64,000 nucleotides of DNA from Paulinella micropora (Eukaryota; Cercozoa; Imbricatea; Euglyphida; Paulinellidae). A program made the translations under genes and the position numbers. A model generated the notes under the pieces. The model was not told the DNA's origin, did no database searches, and saw only the letters and a program-made list of their open reading frames with translations. Positions 12,201-23,077 of the stretch are shown one piece after another. Position 1 is the stretch's first letter; each line of letters begins with the position of its first letter. Location of the stretch: NCBI GenBank assembly GCA_019918135.1, contig WBZZ01003799.1:462501-526500 (forward strand), read 5' to 3'.

Positions 12201-12865
12201 CGTCCCCTTTCGCTTGGTGTCGTAGGCGGGCATTACTTCACGTACGCGCGCTCTTCGGCCGCGAGCGACGATGCCTTGCGGCGCGAGAATACACAAGAGG
12301 CACCCTGGTTCCGGTAACTTGGATGCACTCTTAAATAACTGTTCTCTGTAGAGTTTTCACATTCATATTTAAAGAAGAACCCCGACTCTACTCGACCTGC
12401 GAAAATGTATTAATTATGTTGCGTGGTGAGCACGGAAAGCGGAGAGATTCCTTGTATCTGATTAGGTTTGATGATCGTACAGTCACGCCTTGTTCCTGGA
12501 CAGAGCTCACCGCAGCCACCCAGGCTTCCCTGACAGACACGGTCTACATGCTCCTCTACCGCCGGCTGCTTCCACACTCCGACTCCCTGCCGCGCATTCC
12601 AGTCTCGTGCCTGTGGCGAGAACTGACACCACTGCATCCTTCGCTGCTGCCGACCCTGAGGCGGCGTGCGGTCGAGTTCCAGATGGAGCGGCAGGTCTCG
12701 CCACACTTCCTATTGGACCAACATGCCCGTCTCAGAGCCTGTCTTCCCTCAGCCTTGGCTCTTCCAGATACTGACTCAAACAGTCGCTCCTGTAATTTGC
12801 CTGCGTCGCCCATTCCACTTTTGCTGGACAACGAAAATGAAGATGTTCAAACGAAGATCACATGA
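228..12865 (+). CDS. Large multi-exon ubiquitin-specific protease (USP, peptidase C19), 5' partial
   Basis: The product should remove ubiquitin from proteins by cysteine protease chemistry. All USP landmarks occur in order: Cys box GLVNIGNACYQN, QQDAHQY, two CxxC pairs (CRGC, CGHC), YAVVIHAG, GGHYFTYARSS and a C-terminal FDDRTVT...YMLLYRR block. Exons read by eye: 228-403, 639-1149, 1478-1834, 1949-3658, 3721-3859, 4427-5680, 5859-5980, 6056-6146, 6205-6726, 7112-7252, 7436-7837, 8316-8450, 8637-9573, 9679-9860, 9984-10226, 10297-10416, 10485-10598, 10658-10736, 10880-11301, 11427-11484, 12226-12313, 12466-12865 (TGA). Introns are GT-AG and mostly 60-740 bases. Phases at 403/639 and 3859/4427 do not match cleanly, so those borders are uncertain. 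The start codon was not found and probably lies upstream of the window. The LamG-like N-terminus and a very large insertion in the fingers region are unusual for USPs. Confidence 0.85.
639..1834 (+). CDS. USP gene exons 639-1149 and 1478-1834: LamG / concanavalin A-like domain
   Basis: These two exons join in phase 0 across a 328-base intron. The first contains GQWVHVAVTCDGVQATLFL followed by DGQQV, the typical 'W-hhAvt-dg-thhhYhDG' pattern of LamG/pentraxin-like jelly-roll folds. The second contains VSGPLYCGGRF and GSVAGVKLWQRARSAEEF, matching the last strands and the 'v-lW-ra-s--Ei' ending of the same fold. LamG domains bind carbohydrate, protein or lipid surfaces; here the domain may position the protease. 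Fusion of LamG to USP is uncommon. The domain call rests on motif reading only. Confidence 0.6.
1949..3658 (+). CDS. USP gene long exon with acidic run
   Basis: A single open frame of 570 codons in phase 0 with the preceding exon; the acceptor at 1947-1948 keeps the frame, whereas the one at 1970 would not. The first half, to about 2690, is Arg/Leu/Trp-rich without a domain I recognise. About 35 mostly Asp/Glu residues follow around 3025-3135. The last part has a Lys/Glu-rich stretch and a predicted helix leading to the next exon at 3721. Acidic runs of this kind often make histone or chromatin contacts, but nothing here proves that. Confidence 0.6.
4427..5680 (+). CDS. USP gene exon carrying the catalytic Cys box
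   Basis: The frame stays open from 4427 to the GTGAGC donor at 5681. The first third is helical and charged. The middle is Ser/Pro-rich and could hold an unspliced or alternative intron (candidate acceptor at 5151), but the frame reads through. From about 5150 the sequence resembles another surface domain. The USP core begins with GLVNIGNACYQNCFLQAL near 5428-5481, where the Cys of NACYQN is the expected nucleophile; the usual Thr of GNTCY is Ala here. A Lys-rich tail follows before the donor. Confidence 0.8.
5859..6146 (+). CDS. USP gene exons 5859-5980 and 6056-6146: QQDAH box
   Basis: The first exon encodes a helix-rich segment ending in RPPYNR. The second encodes GRQQDAHQYAQYLLQHL, the conserved 'QQDA-EF---LL--L' helix that packs against the catalytic Cys helix in USPs. 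The splice signals are clean: acceptors AACAG and TGCAG, donors GTCAGT and GTGAGC. Order and spacing after the Cys box fit the USP fold. Confidence 0.8.
6205..10416 (+). CDS. USP gene: first zinc-finger half and large repeat-bearing insertion
   Basis: The exon at 6205 begins the fingers region with a CxxC pair (MRCRGCQHV) and the FTDLGVPF block. The chain then leaves the USP pattern for about 900 residues over nine exons. The insertion repeats a module: a 'xLNxG' turn, a strand such as IYLCLKR, LFLCVRR, LMVRRE or LELCVRR, then 'PIT-L/V'. At least five or six units are visible, the later ones degenerate (ADLNAG ... IHLSVLQG). The pattern resembles MABP-type beta-prism repeats, which bind membranes or protein partners, but that assignment is tentative. 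A Gln/Glu coiled stretch lies near 6500-6600. The second CxxC pair comes only at about 10570. Confidence 0.65.
10485..11301 (+). CDS. USP gene exons: second CxxC pair, core strands and basic insertion
   Basis: Exon 10485-10598 encodes VLEDVLCGHCNQKAQA, the second zinc-binding CxxC pair of the fingers. Exon 10658-10736 encodes PPRYLWLHVLRFSVDY, the canonical 'P--L-lhLkRF' strand. Exon 10880-11301 begins with an 'i--l--------L---LPP' segment and continues into a Lys/Ser-rich tail with several possible nuclear localisation patterns. That tail sits where many USPs tolerate insertions, between the RF strand and the His box. Confidence 0.8.
11427..12865 (+). CDS. USP gene 3' exons: catalytic His box and C-terminus
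   Basis: Exon 11427-11484 encodes FYEYGLYAVVIHAGSTLD and splices with a GTCACA donor to 12226-12313, restoring the codon order Leu-Asp-Gly-Gly-His-Tyr and giving GGHYFTYARSS with the catalytic His. Reading through the donor instead would give a false 'DGHN'. Exon 12466-12865 completes WFRFDDRTVTP, with the Asp-containing strand of the triad, and VYMLLYRR, then a Leu-rich tail of about 95 residues and TGA. The intron between 11484 and 12226 holds a long pyrimidine microsatellite. Confidence 0.85.
11573..11740 (+). repeat. Compound microsatellite (TCA)n(TTC)n(CTTT/CTTC)n in USP intron
   Basis: About 170 bases of pyrimidine-rich repeats lie inside the 742-base intron just before the catalytic-His exon. 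The strand is almost purine-free, so it could form triplex or hairpin structures, and length variation is expected. Confidence 0.9.
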
Positions 12866-13013
12866 TTCTTTATCAGGAGGCACGTCTATACGTCTCACCC
12901 GTTCGCGTCATGGGAACAGTCATCAGTCATGGATAATTTGCTTCCATCTCTCTCGCTATCCACTCTCTTCATATAGCTACATATGTACATATATCATGTG
13001 TGTCTCTCTTTCT

Positions 13014-13014
<1 letters not shown>

Positions 13015-13053
<39 letters not shown>

Positions 13054-13093
13054 CTCTTCTTCTTCTTCTTCTTCTTCTTCTTCTTCTTCTTCT
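13015..13093 (+). repeat. (TC)n(TTC)n microsatellite
   Basis: A dinucleotide CT run passes directly into a TTC run. The apparent Ser/Leu-rich frames over it are artefacts of the repeat. Confidence 0.95.
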
Positions 13094-13493
13094 CCCTCGG
13101 CTCCGTGTGCGTGCTTGTACCTATACATGTGTATGCACGTCTTGTTCTTCCACTCGTTTTCTTCCTCCCCAATTTGTTTTTCGTCGCTAACAGCACCAGA
13201 TTGAGCCTATCATGAGTCAAATTATCATGATACAGTGTTTATTGGTAAAATGTCTACTTGGGGAAAAGTTCGCGCGAAGCTGTAACACTTTTTCACACTC
13301 GTGCACCGTTCATCAATAATAATTTAGAAGAAACCAAGGTTATAGATGGAACGTTATAGATGGAACTATTATTGAACCGTGCCCATATACTTGTCGGCAA
13401 TATATGTGTAAGTCTTGACTAATCTCCTTGAGGAAATAACCAATCAGCATTCAATTGAATACACACACTGCTATCGATTGACCTTAATTAAAG

Positions 13494-13509
13494 TTAGGGT
13501 TAGGGTTAG
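13494..13509 (+). repeat. Short interstitial telomere-like run (TTAGGG x about 2.7)
   Basis: The bases TTAGGGTTAGGGTTAG occur once, in AT-rich sequence. It matches the vertebrate/stramenopile-type telomere repeat. At under three units it may be chance, a repair scar or a remnant of a telomere fusion. Confidence 0.5.
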
Positions 13510-13970
13510 ATCTCAAAATATTTCCGATGTCAGTGAGGTTATTACTACGATAATACTGCCGACATTCATTTTAGCCTTTTTTTTTTTTTAAATTAACATA
13601 TATAAAAAGTTTGACCTATATAAAAAGTTTGACAAGTCAAAGGGTCGTATTTAATGAGTATTCGTAAACCAATAAGTGCTGTTCAAGTGTCAGCATTGGA
13701 CAATTTATTAATATATTATTTAGTCATATCCGTATGATATCGGCCTCTACATGTTTTTACATAATTATTACCATATTTTCTGGTACTGGTGGCAAATTGC
13801 CTTTATTGTTCATATATTACCAATTTGGTGAGATTGGTTTCCTTTTTGGTTTTCTTGAATCTCAGTATGACTCAGTAAATGATGGTAGACAATTGGTATC
13901 CCTGAGCTTCCTGTTAACAGGCGAGTTTTTCCTACCCGGACCTTTCATTTTCTCCAACTCATGTTATGAG

Positions 13971-15530
13971 CCTTGCTAGTGCTTTCCCCTGCAAGAAGCC
14001 TAACGGAAGGAGGTGGTTGGAAAATGAGAAGGAGTCTGCAGTGTGACGTGGCTACAGATTCGAAGATGAGAGCTCATGCGTCTGCCAGAAGGGCCACTGC
14101 GCATTGGTTTGTGTCTCTACCCAAGAGGCACTGGCAGCAGAAGGCAAGTTGGCAGCAATATCGGTTCGGTTTGCTGCGGAGTATGTGTGCTGCTTTGTTT
14201 TGGCAGAGCTGGATCCAAAGGTGTGGCCTTTGACTGGACTTTGCGTCTGCGGTTGGAGCTTGGTGGACTCCCTTGCAGATACCCTAGCCCCGTGGAAGAC
14301 ATCTCCGGCGGAAACGATAGTCCAGATCGGAAGACAATGGGCCAGAGACGAGCTCATGCAAGAGGTGGACCTCCCGACCTTTCACTCACCAGGATGCACC
14401 TTGACACCTGAGCTTAACGTCCAGATCTATTGCATGATACGGAGATTCATCCGGGGGAGCGTCGGGTGGATTGATCGAGTCTCAGCGGGGGACGCACGAA
14501 GACGTCTGGCCCTCGAGGCTATAAAAGACTGGATCGAGACTCATAGTTATAACGACTGATCCGCCCCCCCCCCCCCCCCAAGCAACTTCACGCAGCCATC
14601 AAAGAAGGCTGGCTGGATGCGCTACAGATGAAACCGAGCACGATTATCCACCAGGACAAAACGTGGGGCACGACAGAGGCGAGCCTTCTCAGCTTTCAAT
14701 TGAAGAGGGTTGCCAAGAGCGAGCGCCGAAGAAAGCGACGTCGACGTGCAAGGCAGACCAAGCATGCGAAAGCATCTCCCGAGGGAACCGCCCCCCCCGC
14801 CCCCCCCCCCCCCCCCGAGACCAGAAGGAACCTCCTCCCGCGGCACCAGAACCGCCTTCCCCGCCCTGCCCGTCAACCAGCTGGGATCCACCTCCGTCCT
14901 CAACGGCCGCCCGGGAAACTCCGTCCACGGCTCGACTGGACCACGGTACGCATGGACGCACCGCACCACAACCCCCCCCCCCCCCCCCCCGCCCCTTCAG
15001 TGGCCAGGAGGAGGAGCAGGCCACGGGTCAGGAGACAGACATGACAACCAAGAAGGGATCGGAAAAAGGCAAGGCGGAAGCGAAGGAGAAGAAGAGGAAA
15101 GACCGAACTTATCTCCGTCCGGACAAGCCAGTTACCCCGAAGAAGGATGGCGAGCAGCCCACCTTCCATGTGACGGGATTTCCCGACCACGAGGAGAGCC
15201 CATCAAGAACGGGTCCCGTCAAATATGCGATTAAATTGGAAGGGAACGATAAGGAACCCCCTCCCCACAGGAACCTACGCCCCCTCCGCTGGAGGGGAGG
15301 CGCGATGACATTAAACTCGCAAGGGATCCGAATCTCCCATCAGGCCAGGCAACTCGTACACCAACGCATGTCCTCTGTCGCTGCCCCTGAGCAAGATCGC
15401 GACGAACGACCCACGACTGCGAGAGCCTTACGCGAGGGGTCCCCACAGAGCCCTACCAGACGCCAGGTATTCAGGAGTCTGGAGGACCCGACTATTAAAG
15501 ACGAAGACTCCTATTCAGGTATTCAGTTAC
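13971..15530 (+). mobile_element. Left part of an interrupted element of unknown family, Pro-rich ORFs
   Basis: Two consecutive plus-strand ORFs are seen. The first, about 14104-14559, is a 150-residue protein with Trp/Arg-rich helices and no family I recognise. The second, from 14663, is Pro/Glu/Lys-rich, with long C runs encoding Pro. The GC-rich codon use differs sharply from the AT-rich flanks. The second ORF is cut by the copia insertion at 15530/15531. The matching continuation lies at 23078-24278. The order (small ORF, then low-complexity basic/Pro-rich ORF) recalls ORF1-type proteins of retroelements, but no reverse transcriptase is seen in either part. Confidence 0.5.
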
Positions 15531-15841
15531 CGTTGTAATGTACTACTAATACTCGTTACTCCACCTAGACAATTTACCGGTAATTTGGATAGTCTTAGTC
15601 ATAGGCAGGTTCATAGGCCGGACAGTTATTAATACCTTTATTACTGACAAGGACACTTTCTAGAGTATTCGCGAATCATAGTCTGGAATGCCTAGAATCA
15701 AATGAGTATTACCATTCTGTAAAGGTCATAACATCATAAATTTGTGTGACCCAAAGTCATTAAAAGTCTTTTCTTCTGTTATTCTTTACCCTTAGCGGGG
15801 TAGCTTCCCTAAACTCTGCGTTTGAGCGATAGATTACTTTG
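15531..15841 (+). repeat. 5' LTR of copia element 1
   Basis: A 311-base direct repeat of 22762-23072, starting CGTTGTAATG and ending ATTACTTTG. A primer-binding-like stretch TGGTTATGAGCC resembling the complement of an initiator tRNA-Met 3' end overlaps its downstream edge. Confidence 0.9.
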
Positions 15842-18800
15842 GTTATGAGCCTTGTCAAGGAGGCAAGCGTGCCAAAGCACGTATTGAGTCAAGTGCCCAT
15901 ATTCGAGGGCAACGACCAAAGCTTTTAGCCTTGGTCAAGAAAGTTTCAGAAGCACATGCAGGGGATATCTGTCCACGTGGCAGAGATGGTATCTGTGGCA
16001 TTAGCCGACCCAGCTAAAGCCAAAAGGGATTTTCCTTACGACGAAGCAAGTGCTAAGACGGCAGAAGACTTAGAAGAGCCCGACACGCCCATAAGTGATA
16101 GTGAGGAAGATGAAGAGTCAGACACCTCTCAGAGAGGAAGACAGAGACCCCAGACAAAGAAAGAAGATATCAAACAGCCAGAAGGTTGGGATAAAATGAC
16201 AGCAGAACAAAAGAGAGAGTGGAAAGAGAAAGAAGCAAGGAAAAAGAAAAGACAAAGTATGAAACAACACACAAGAAGAAAGACAGCTATCCGCAAAGAG
16301 AAGAAATATTATGAAAGGATGAAAACTTTGCAGTTATGTCTGTCTGTGGCTTTTTCCAAAGACAATGTATCTAATTTCCTGCGAACACAGAAGACGAAAG
16401 GACCCATTGAAGAGTTGATATAGTAGTAAGAGATCAATGGGGAGGCATTTCCGGAGCAGGTAGGTACATGTTAGAGGAAGAGTTTGAGAGAACGAGACCA
16501 AGGGCAGGTCAGAGGTATGTAGACTGGCTAAATGAATTCTTGCAAAGAAAATCCAGCTTGAAAGTTTACGTGGGGCGCCATTTTCCGATGAGGAAGCAAA
16601 GAGAAAGCTATTTAAGAAATTGCGCTACCATCCAGCTTTCGGGGATAAATTTCAGGTGGACCACTATGATCTCCCGGCCAGACTAAGACCAAATTTCTCG
16701 GAACTATGCGAAGCATCTAAGGAAAGATGGTTAATGTGGGAAGAAAAAGAAAGACGTAACAATTTCCGTGAGAGAAAAACTCAAATTCGCAAAGACAACA
16801 ACAAGAAATCTCGGGATGGCAAGCAGCGGCAAGAGACCAATCTCCTGATGGATAATAAAGGGAAAAGGGGAGACAATAAACCGGGACCAAAGACAGCTCC
16901 AAACTGGACGCTCAAAGTCACGTGTTTCGGATGTGATGCCAAAGGCCATACCATGAGATATTGTCCGGTGATTTCGGAAAAGTTCCGCAAAGAAGGAAAA
17001 TTAAAACGGAATCAAACGGAAGACAAAGGCACGGAACAAGAAAAGAACGAACAAAAGAACAATTACAAAAACAAAAAGAAACCCTTTCATAAGAAAAAGA
17101 AAGCACTCACTTTGATAACAACCGGCAACGACAAAAACGATGACGAACAAAGTGACTCTGATACAAACGTTGCTTTAATCCATATGGGGAACACTTATGA
17201 TAAGAGCGATGATGATGAGGAAGAAAGAGAAAGAGATGACGAGCAACCAAGCTCACCTCATCACAAATCTACAAGTCCCCAAGCCCTTTTGAACGATACA
17301 AAGACTACACCTAGGGTAGGGAATAGACATAGTGAGAGTGGAGAAGGACGGGAAGTGCGGTTAGTATCGGCCACCCTACGAGGTCCCTCCTCACTACGGG
17401 GAGAAGGCAAGGAAGAGCGGTTAGTATCCGCCACCCCACGATGTTCCCCAGTCACCCCTAACCCTAACGAAACTCCTTTGAGGCTTGAGAGTTCTTACGG
17501 AGTCACGCCTGACACAAAATGTGCCGGAATAAACAGACGCAAAAAACCGTGTAATGTTTCCGTTGAAAAATCAAAAAGAAAAGGAATATACGCAAATCAC
17601 GCGAAACGATTATCTTATGCGAGGTACTGCGGATATCACGCCACACAAGACCCAGATTATCCGGAGTTGGATTTGTCGGTAAGTCCCGTGTTGCGTCCCC
17701 CCAAATCTCCTTACTACCCAGACGAACGAGGTCTTAAAGCTGCGGCATTGGAAAAGTCTCATAAAATTACGCAAAGACTCGTTTTCGGGGAATTTGAAAC
17801 TTTACTTGACACCAAAATTTCCACAAGTCCACAAGTCTCGCAAAATATTCCGCAACAACCACGCAAACATAATCCATTTTCTAGTCAGCGGACCGGCCAG
17901 AGCAGAGAAGGGAGAGAAGAGAGTGGAGTGGGTGAGGGAGAGCAACGATTTGGGCCCACTTCTGTCAACAAGTTTGGCAACCAAATAGGTCCCACCTCAC
18001 GACAACTCCAAATCTCTAGTTCTAGACCAATCACAGCACTCCCACCAACACAGACAACAAACACGCAACCCATCAACCCTCCCGTCATAACCTTCAAAGA
18101 TATAAATGAAATAGCTAAAACGTTGATGAATGAGTGCGTGAGGGGAATGAATGGAGAAGTGATGCGTGTCGTGAGTGGCGAGCTAGAGAGAGATGACTTT
18201 TTGACTGACATAGTAAGAGCAATAGAAGGAGTATACTTGGAGAGAGCAGTCAGACAGAGTCCCATCACTACACCTCCACAACTCACAGAAGAGGGACAAG
18301 GTGAGGGTAGAGGAGTCTCTGAGGGTGAACTAGAAACAGAGACAGAGACAGAAGGAGAGACAGAGCATGTACTGATACATGTGAGAAAAAGAGTGATGAA
18401 AAAGAGAGACATGACAGTACAGGATAGTGGAGCAAGCACAGACATATCATGCAGAGAAGACAGATTGACGGATGTCGATGAGATAGACCCGGTAGAACTA
18501 CTGACAGGTAATGGAGAAAGGGAGTTGAGTAAGTCAGGAAGAGCTAGGCTGACTGTGATAGATGGGAAAGGAAGGCCTAGAGCAGTAGAAAGGAAGATGT
18601 TACTCGACACTACCTTACCAGTTAGCATAGTCTCTACAGGACAGATGGACCACAGACACAACAGATCAGTCATCCACCAAAACGGACAGTTAGTAATACT
18701 CAAACACCCCATCCACATTAACGAGAGTGACATATTAGTAAGGGGAAGATTAACTAAGAGTATGATATATAGATGGGATGACGAATATGATGAACCATTG

Positions 18801-21800
18801 AAAGTCAACGAAAGATATGATCCTTTCGCAACAAGGGGGTAGAAGGGGAGGGAAGCCCCACAAATGAGAACAAAAACAAGACAAGTAAGCATGAAGTAAA
18901 TAAGAGAGAGAGAAAGAATTACACGTAGATATAGTATTATATGAAGCTTACCCCAGAAAGTCAGACAAACCTAGAAAGATAGGAATCAAGCTTTTTCACT
19001 ATGCCTGTGGGCATTATGGGTTAACAAAGATGCGCCTATTGGCAAAAATTTTGAACATTAAGTTAGTTGGTGACGAGAGCGATGTGAGATTTTGCGAATC
19101 TTGCATGATAGGAAAGTCTAAACGTTTGCCGCGTTTTGCAGTTAATACAATAGAAAGAGCCCAAAAGCCAGGTATAACTCTACACATAGACACATCAGGA
19201 CCGTGGGCAACTAGATCAATAGGTGGTAAACGGTATAAATTTTCGGTCACCGACGACTACTCACTGTTCATTCTTGACTTTTATTTAGCCCATAAGAATG
19301 AGTTTGTAGATTGCTTAAAACAAGCTGTAGCCTTTTATGAGAGACAGACAGGAAACAAAGTAAAGGAAATTCGCGCAGATAAAGAATTCCATATTCCGGA
19401 GGAAGTCATTAAGTGGTGGAAAAATATTCGCTTTATTTGGAAAACCTCCGCGACAAACGATAAAGACGGGAATCCTATTGCGGAAAAAGTGAATGATATT
19501 ACGGCGGGGCCTGCACGAGCAATGAGATATCACGCTAAATTACCGCCGCAATTCTGGGCAGAATTAGAACACGCAGCAACAACCATTCACAACATACTAC
19601 CAGCAATTCACGGGGAACGCAAAGGAATTTCGCCTTATGAGCAGCTGTTAGGTAGAAAACCAACATTCTTTCATTTAAAACCAATAGGATGTATGGGTGT
19701 GTTACATATACCTAAGACTAAAGTGCGGAAGGGAGAGTACAGAGGGAAAAGGTGATGCTAGTAGGATATGATCTATTTCGGGAACTATACAGAGTATGGG
19801 ATGGTAAGAAGATAATTTCCGGAGAGATGTGAGATTTAATATTCACAAAATCGGTAAACAAGCTCATCCTCCTAAACTAGTGTCGTGGGATAATGATGAC
19901 TCTGAGGGGGAGAATGAGAATGAGAGCGAGCAACCACACACATCTCCACAAGCGTCACCAACCCAATCACCACCCCAATCACCACCTCAATCACCTAAGT
20001 CACCGCACAACGTCAACAACGACCACCCAACAACACACTTTGATGAAGTTGAGGGGGAGACAGAGAATGTTGATATCGATGCGAATGAGAATGAGCATGA
20101 AAATGAGCATGTGGAGAAGAATACATTGGATCACAAACATACACGCCTACACACAAGTCCAGAGCCACATTATCCACAACAATTACCCCCAGAGCACAAG
20201 ATCAAGCCACAAGAGCATACGAATGAACAAGATCCAACAGATCCACTAAAAATACATGAAAGAAGAGCATACGAAGAAAAATCACCACCATCTAAGGGAT
20301 TAACGTGGGAGCAGAGTCAGAGAGTAACGGAGAGTAACATAATCCCCGGTAAAAGGCAGCGCAAGGCAGTAGAGAGATTTACCCCTAGCAATGAGCCCAA
20401 GAGAGAAAGCTCAAGAGCTAATAGGTAAGGTAGTAAGAGTGCCCGCGCGTGCATGGGGAGATGGATGGGCGAAGAAAAAGTACGGTGAGGGATGGGAGAG
20501 CATAGTACGAGTAGGGGTAGTCAGCAGAGTGAGTGACCCCAGAGATAGACTCGTAGTAAGAGACAGACCTCAGCCCGCCCACATAGTTAAGTTTGAAGAC
20601 GAAGAAGAACGGATGCTGAATTCGGAAATCCTCAAATACTCCGTGAAAGATCCCGAATACCCGTTACAAAGTCCCGCTAATATGTTTTTATGCGATGACC
20701 GTATGGTGGCAGATGAGATTCGTGATTTTTATTTGTATGTAGATATCAGAGTACCCAAAGATGTCATAGAGGAAGGTTTGACAGCTAAAGATGTTTTAGA
20801 GGGTATGAAAACAGAGCTAAAAGCTCTTCAATCCTTTAACACATACACATGGGTACCCCATAAGGAGGCAAGCAAGGCAGGAGTTAGTAAGATAGTTAGA
20901 TTGACATGGGTTCACAAAGTAAAGTTAGATGAGAACGGGAAAAAGTTCATAAAGTCTCGTTTAGCTTTACGGGGAGATATGTTAGAACCCGGTGTTAGCT
21001 ATAACCCAGATCAGCTCTTTGTTCCTTGCGCCGCGCACCATTCACTTTTATTTCTCGCCAAACTAGCTGCCTGGCACAAACACAAACTATACGGCATAGA
21101 TTTTAAAAATGCATACCTAAATGCTCGTATGAATGACCCTGTTTATGCATATGCGCCAGAGAGTGTAGACAGAGAAGGGCATGAGGGGATGATATGGCGT
21201 ATAGATGGTGCTTTATATGGTGCACCACAGGCAGGAAGAAGATGGTATGAGATATTAGCACCCAAGTTAGAGGAGCTAGGTTTTAGGTTGCTAGATTCAG
21301 ACTTATGTATGTTTGTAGAAAATGATAAAGCTTTGAGAGAGGCGATAGTAGGGATATTTCATGTTGATGACTTGTTGTTCACCGCACCAAACAAACAAGC
21401 ATATGAGCGTTTTGCGTCCGCATTAGAAAAACATTTCCCGCTCAAAAGACTCGGTATTGCCCGTGAATTCAAAGGAATAGAGATAGAGCAATCGAACGGG
21501 AAAATAATTTTGCATCAGTGAAAATATCAGCAGCAGATACTAAAAGAGGTAGGCTACGATTCTGCTAAACCCGTTAGTACTCCAGCGCAAGAACATTTCA
21601 CGGAACCGATGTCGGAATCAACTAGCTTGCGAAAATTTTCAATTCCTAGTCTAGTTGGTCGTTTGCTATTTCTCGCAAAGATGACAAGACCCGATATAGA
21701 ACAAGCACTAAATTCGGCAAGTGTCATGCAAACTATCGATAAGGGAATAACTTATGCGATGTTAGGCAGAATCTTTCGTTATTTAGTTAACTCTTATCGA

Positions 21801-22761
21801 GGTTTAGCTTACCATGAGCCTAAGTCAGAGCAAGAAGGGCAAACCTATCCAAAACTTTCCATGTGGCCCGACGCGGCTCACAAAGTTTGTAAGAAAACAG
21901 GGAAGTCCCGCACTGGCTTCGTGATCCTATGGGGCAGCGATCCAGTTGCATGGTTATCAAAGCGACAGAGTCGCATCGCCCTGAGTTCCAATGATGCTGA
22001 AATATTTGCAGCAACTGAGTGCATTAGAGAGGGACTTGCACTAAAACACATGACACAAGAACTAAACATAGCCCAAAAGAGCCCGATAGAATTATTCGAG
22101 GATAACTCTCAAACAGTCTTAGCGGCAAAGAGGGGTATGTCAGGTAATAGAACTAAACACTTACCTTTAGAATTACACTTTATGCACCACCTACAGAGAG
22201 ACGGTGAGATTAAGTTTGTAAAAGTAGGTACGAAGAAGCAGATAGGTGATGTAATGACAAAATATTTACCGAAAGAACAATTCGAGTATTTACTTAACAA
22301 ATTTACGGTAAAGCTCAAGTAATTTCGGGATTTGCGTGTTCACTCACCTATATTTGCTTTGAGTGTTTTGTGCAGTTTGTTGCTTGTTGCAGCAGCTTTG
22401 TTTTGCGCAGGGGTCAAGAGCCGTCGAGCCGAGGCTGGGTAGCCGACTGCCACGCGAGGCCGGCAGCCGCGAGGCTTTCCCTGGCTAACTTCGCAATTTA
22501 AATTCTTTCTATCATTCTTTCTGTCCTAGAATAGGAAATCTAAATTTTTTTTTTTGCTACCCTCTACGGGAAGCGCTTGCAAATTTTTGAACACATACAT
22601 ACTTCATACATGTTACTGCATGACCACATATATACATACATAGAGGATGTGATGTAAATGGGAGTTGATATTTAACCTTCGGGTAACCCATAACTGATCC
22701 TCAACACTATTTTTTAATATTTACACACTAATATAGCCTATGACTTGCGACTAAGGGGGAG

Positions 22762-23072
22762 CGTTGTAATGTACTACTAATACCCGTTACTCCACCTAGA
22801 CAATTTACCGGTAATTTGGATAGTCTTAGTCATAGGCAGGTTCATAGGCCGGACAGTTATTAATACCTTTATTACTGACAAGGACACTTTCTAGAGTATT
22901 CGCGAATCATAGTCTGGAATGCCTAGAATCAAATGAGTATTACCATTCTGTAAAGGTCATAACATCATAAATTTGTGTGACCCAAAGTCATTAAAAGTCT
23001 TTTCTTCGGCTATTCTTTACCCTTAGCGGGGTAGCTTCCCTAAACTCTGCGTTTGAGTGATAGATTACTTTG
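22762..23072 (+). repeat. 3' LTR of copia element 1
   Basis: Nearly identical to the 5' LTR (about 98.7 percent by eye). It is preceded by the polypurine tract and followed by the 5-base target duplication GTTAC at 23073-23077. Confidence 0.9.
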
Positions 23073-23077
23073 GTTAC

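Larger units (their letters stand above)
12866..13970. other. Gene-free spacer after the USP gene
   Basis: No coding pattern is seen. The stretch holds a (TC)n(TTC)n tract at 13015-13093, a telomere-like run at 13494-13509, a T-run near 13577 followed by two copies of a short ATATAAAAAGTTTGAC repeat (13600-13634), and AT-rich sequence up to the start of the next element. Confidence 0.7.
15531..23072 (+). mobile_element. Ty1/copia-family LTR element, broken, young
   Basis: Two 311-base direct repeats (15531-15841 and 22762-23072) flank an internal region with parts in copia order: Gag with a CCHC zinc knuckle (CFGCDAKGHTMRYC, about 16920), a conserved His/Cys block near 17500-17730, aspartic protease (QDSGAS, about 18420), integrase (19000-19755), reverse transcriptase (20391-21521, GIDFKNAYLNA and HVDD) and RNase H (21609-22322). 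Integrase before reverse transcriptase identifies Ty1/copia. GTTAC is duplicated at 15526-15530 and 23073-23077. A primer-binding-like sequence (TGGTTATGAGC) follows the 5' LTR and a purine tract (AAGGGGGAGC) precedes the 3' LTR. The LTRs differ at only about four of 311 positions, so insertion is recent. The coding region is broken, with about five or six interruptions. Confidence 0.9.

Noticed and set aside
17885-18892. Minus-strand 335-codon frame
   Set aside because: Antisense of the copia protease region; the plus strand carries the recognisable domains.
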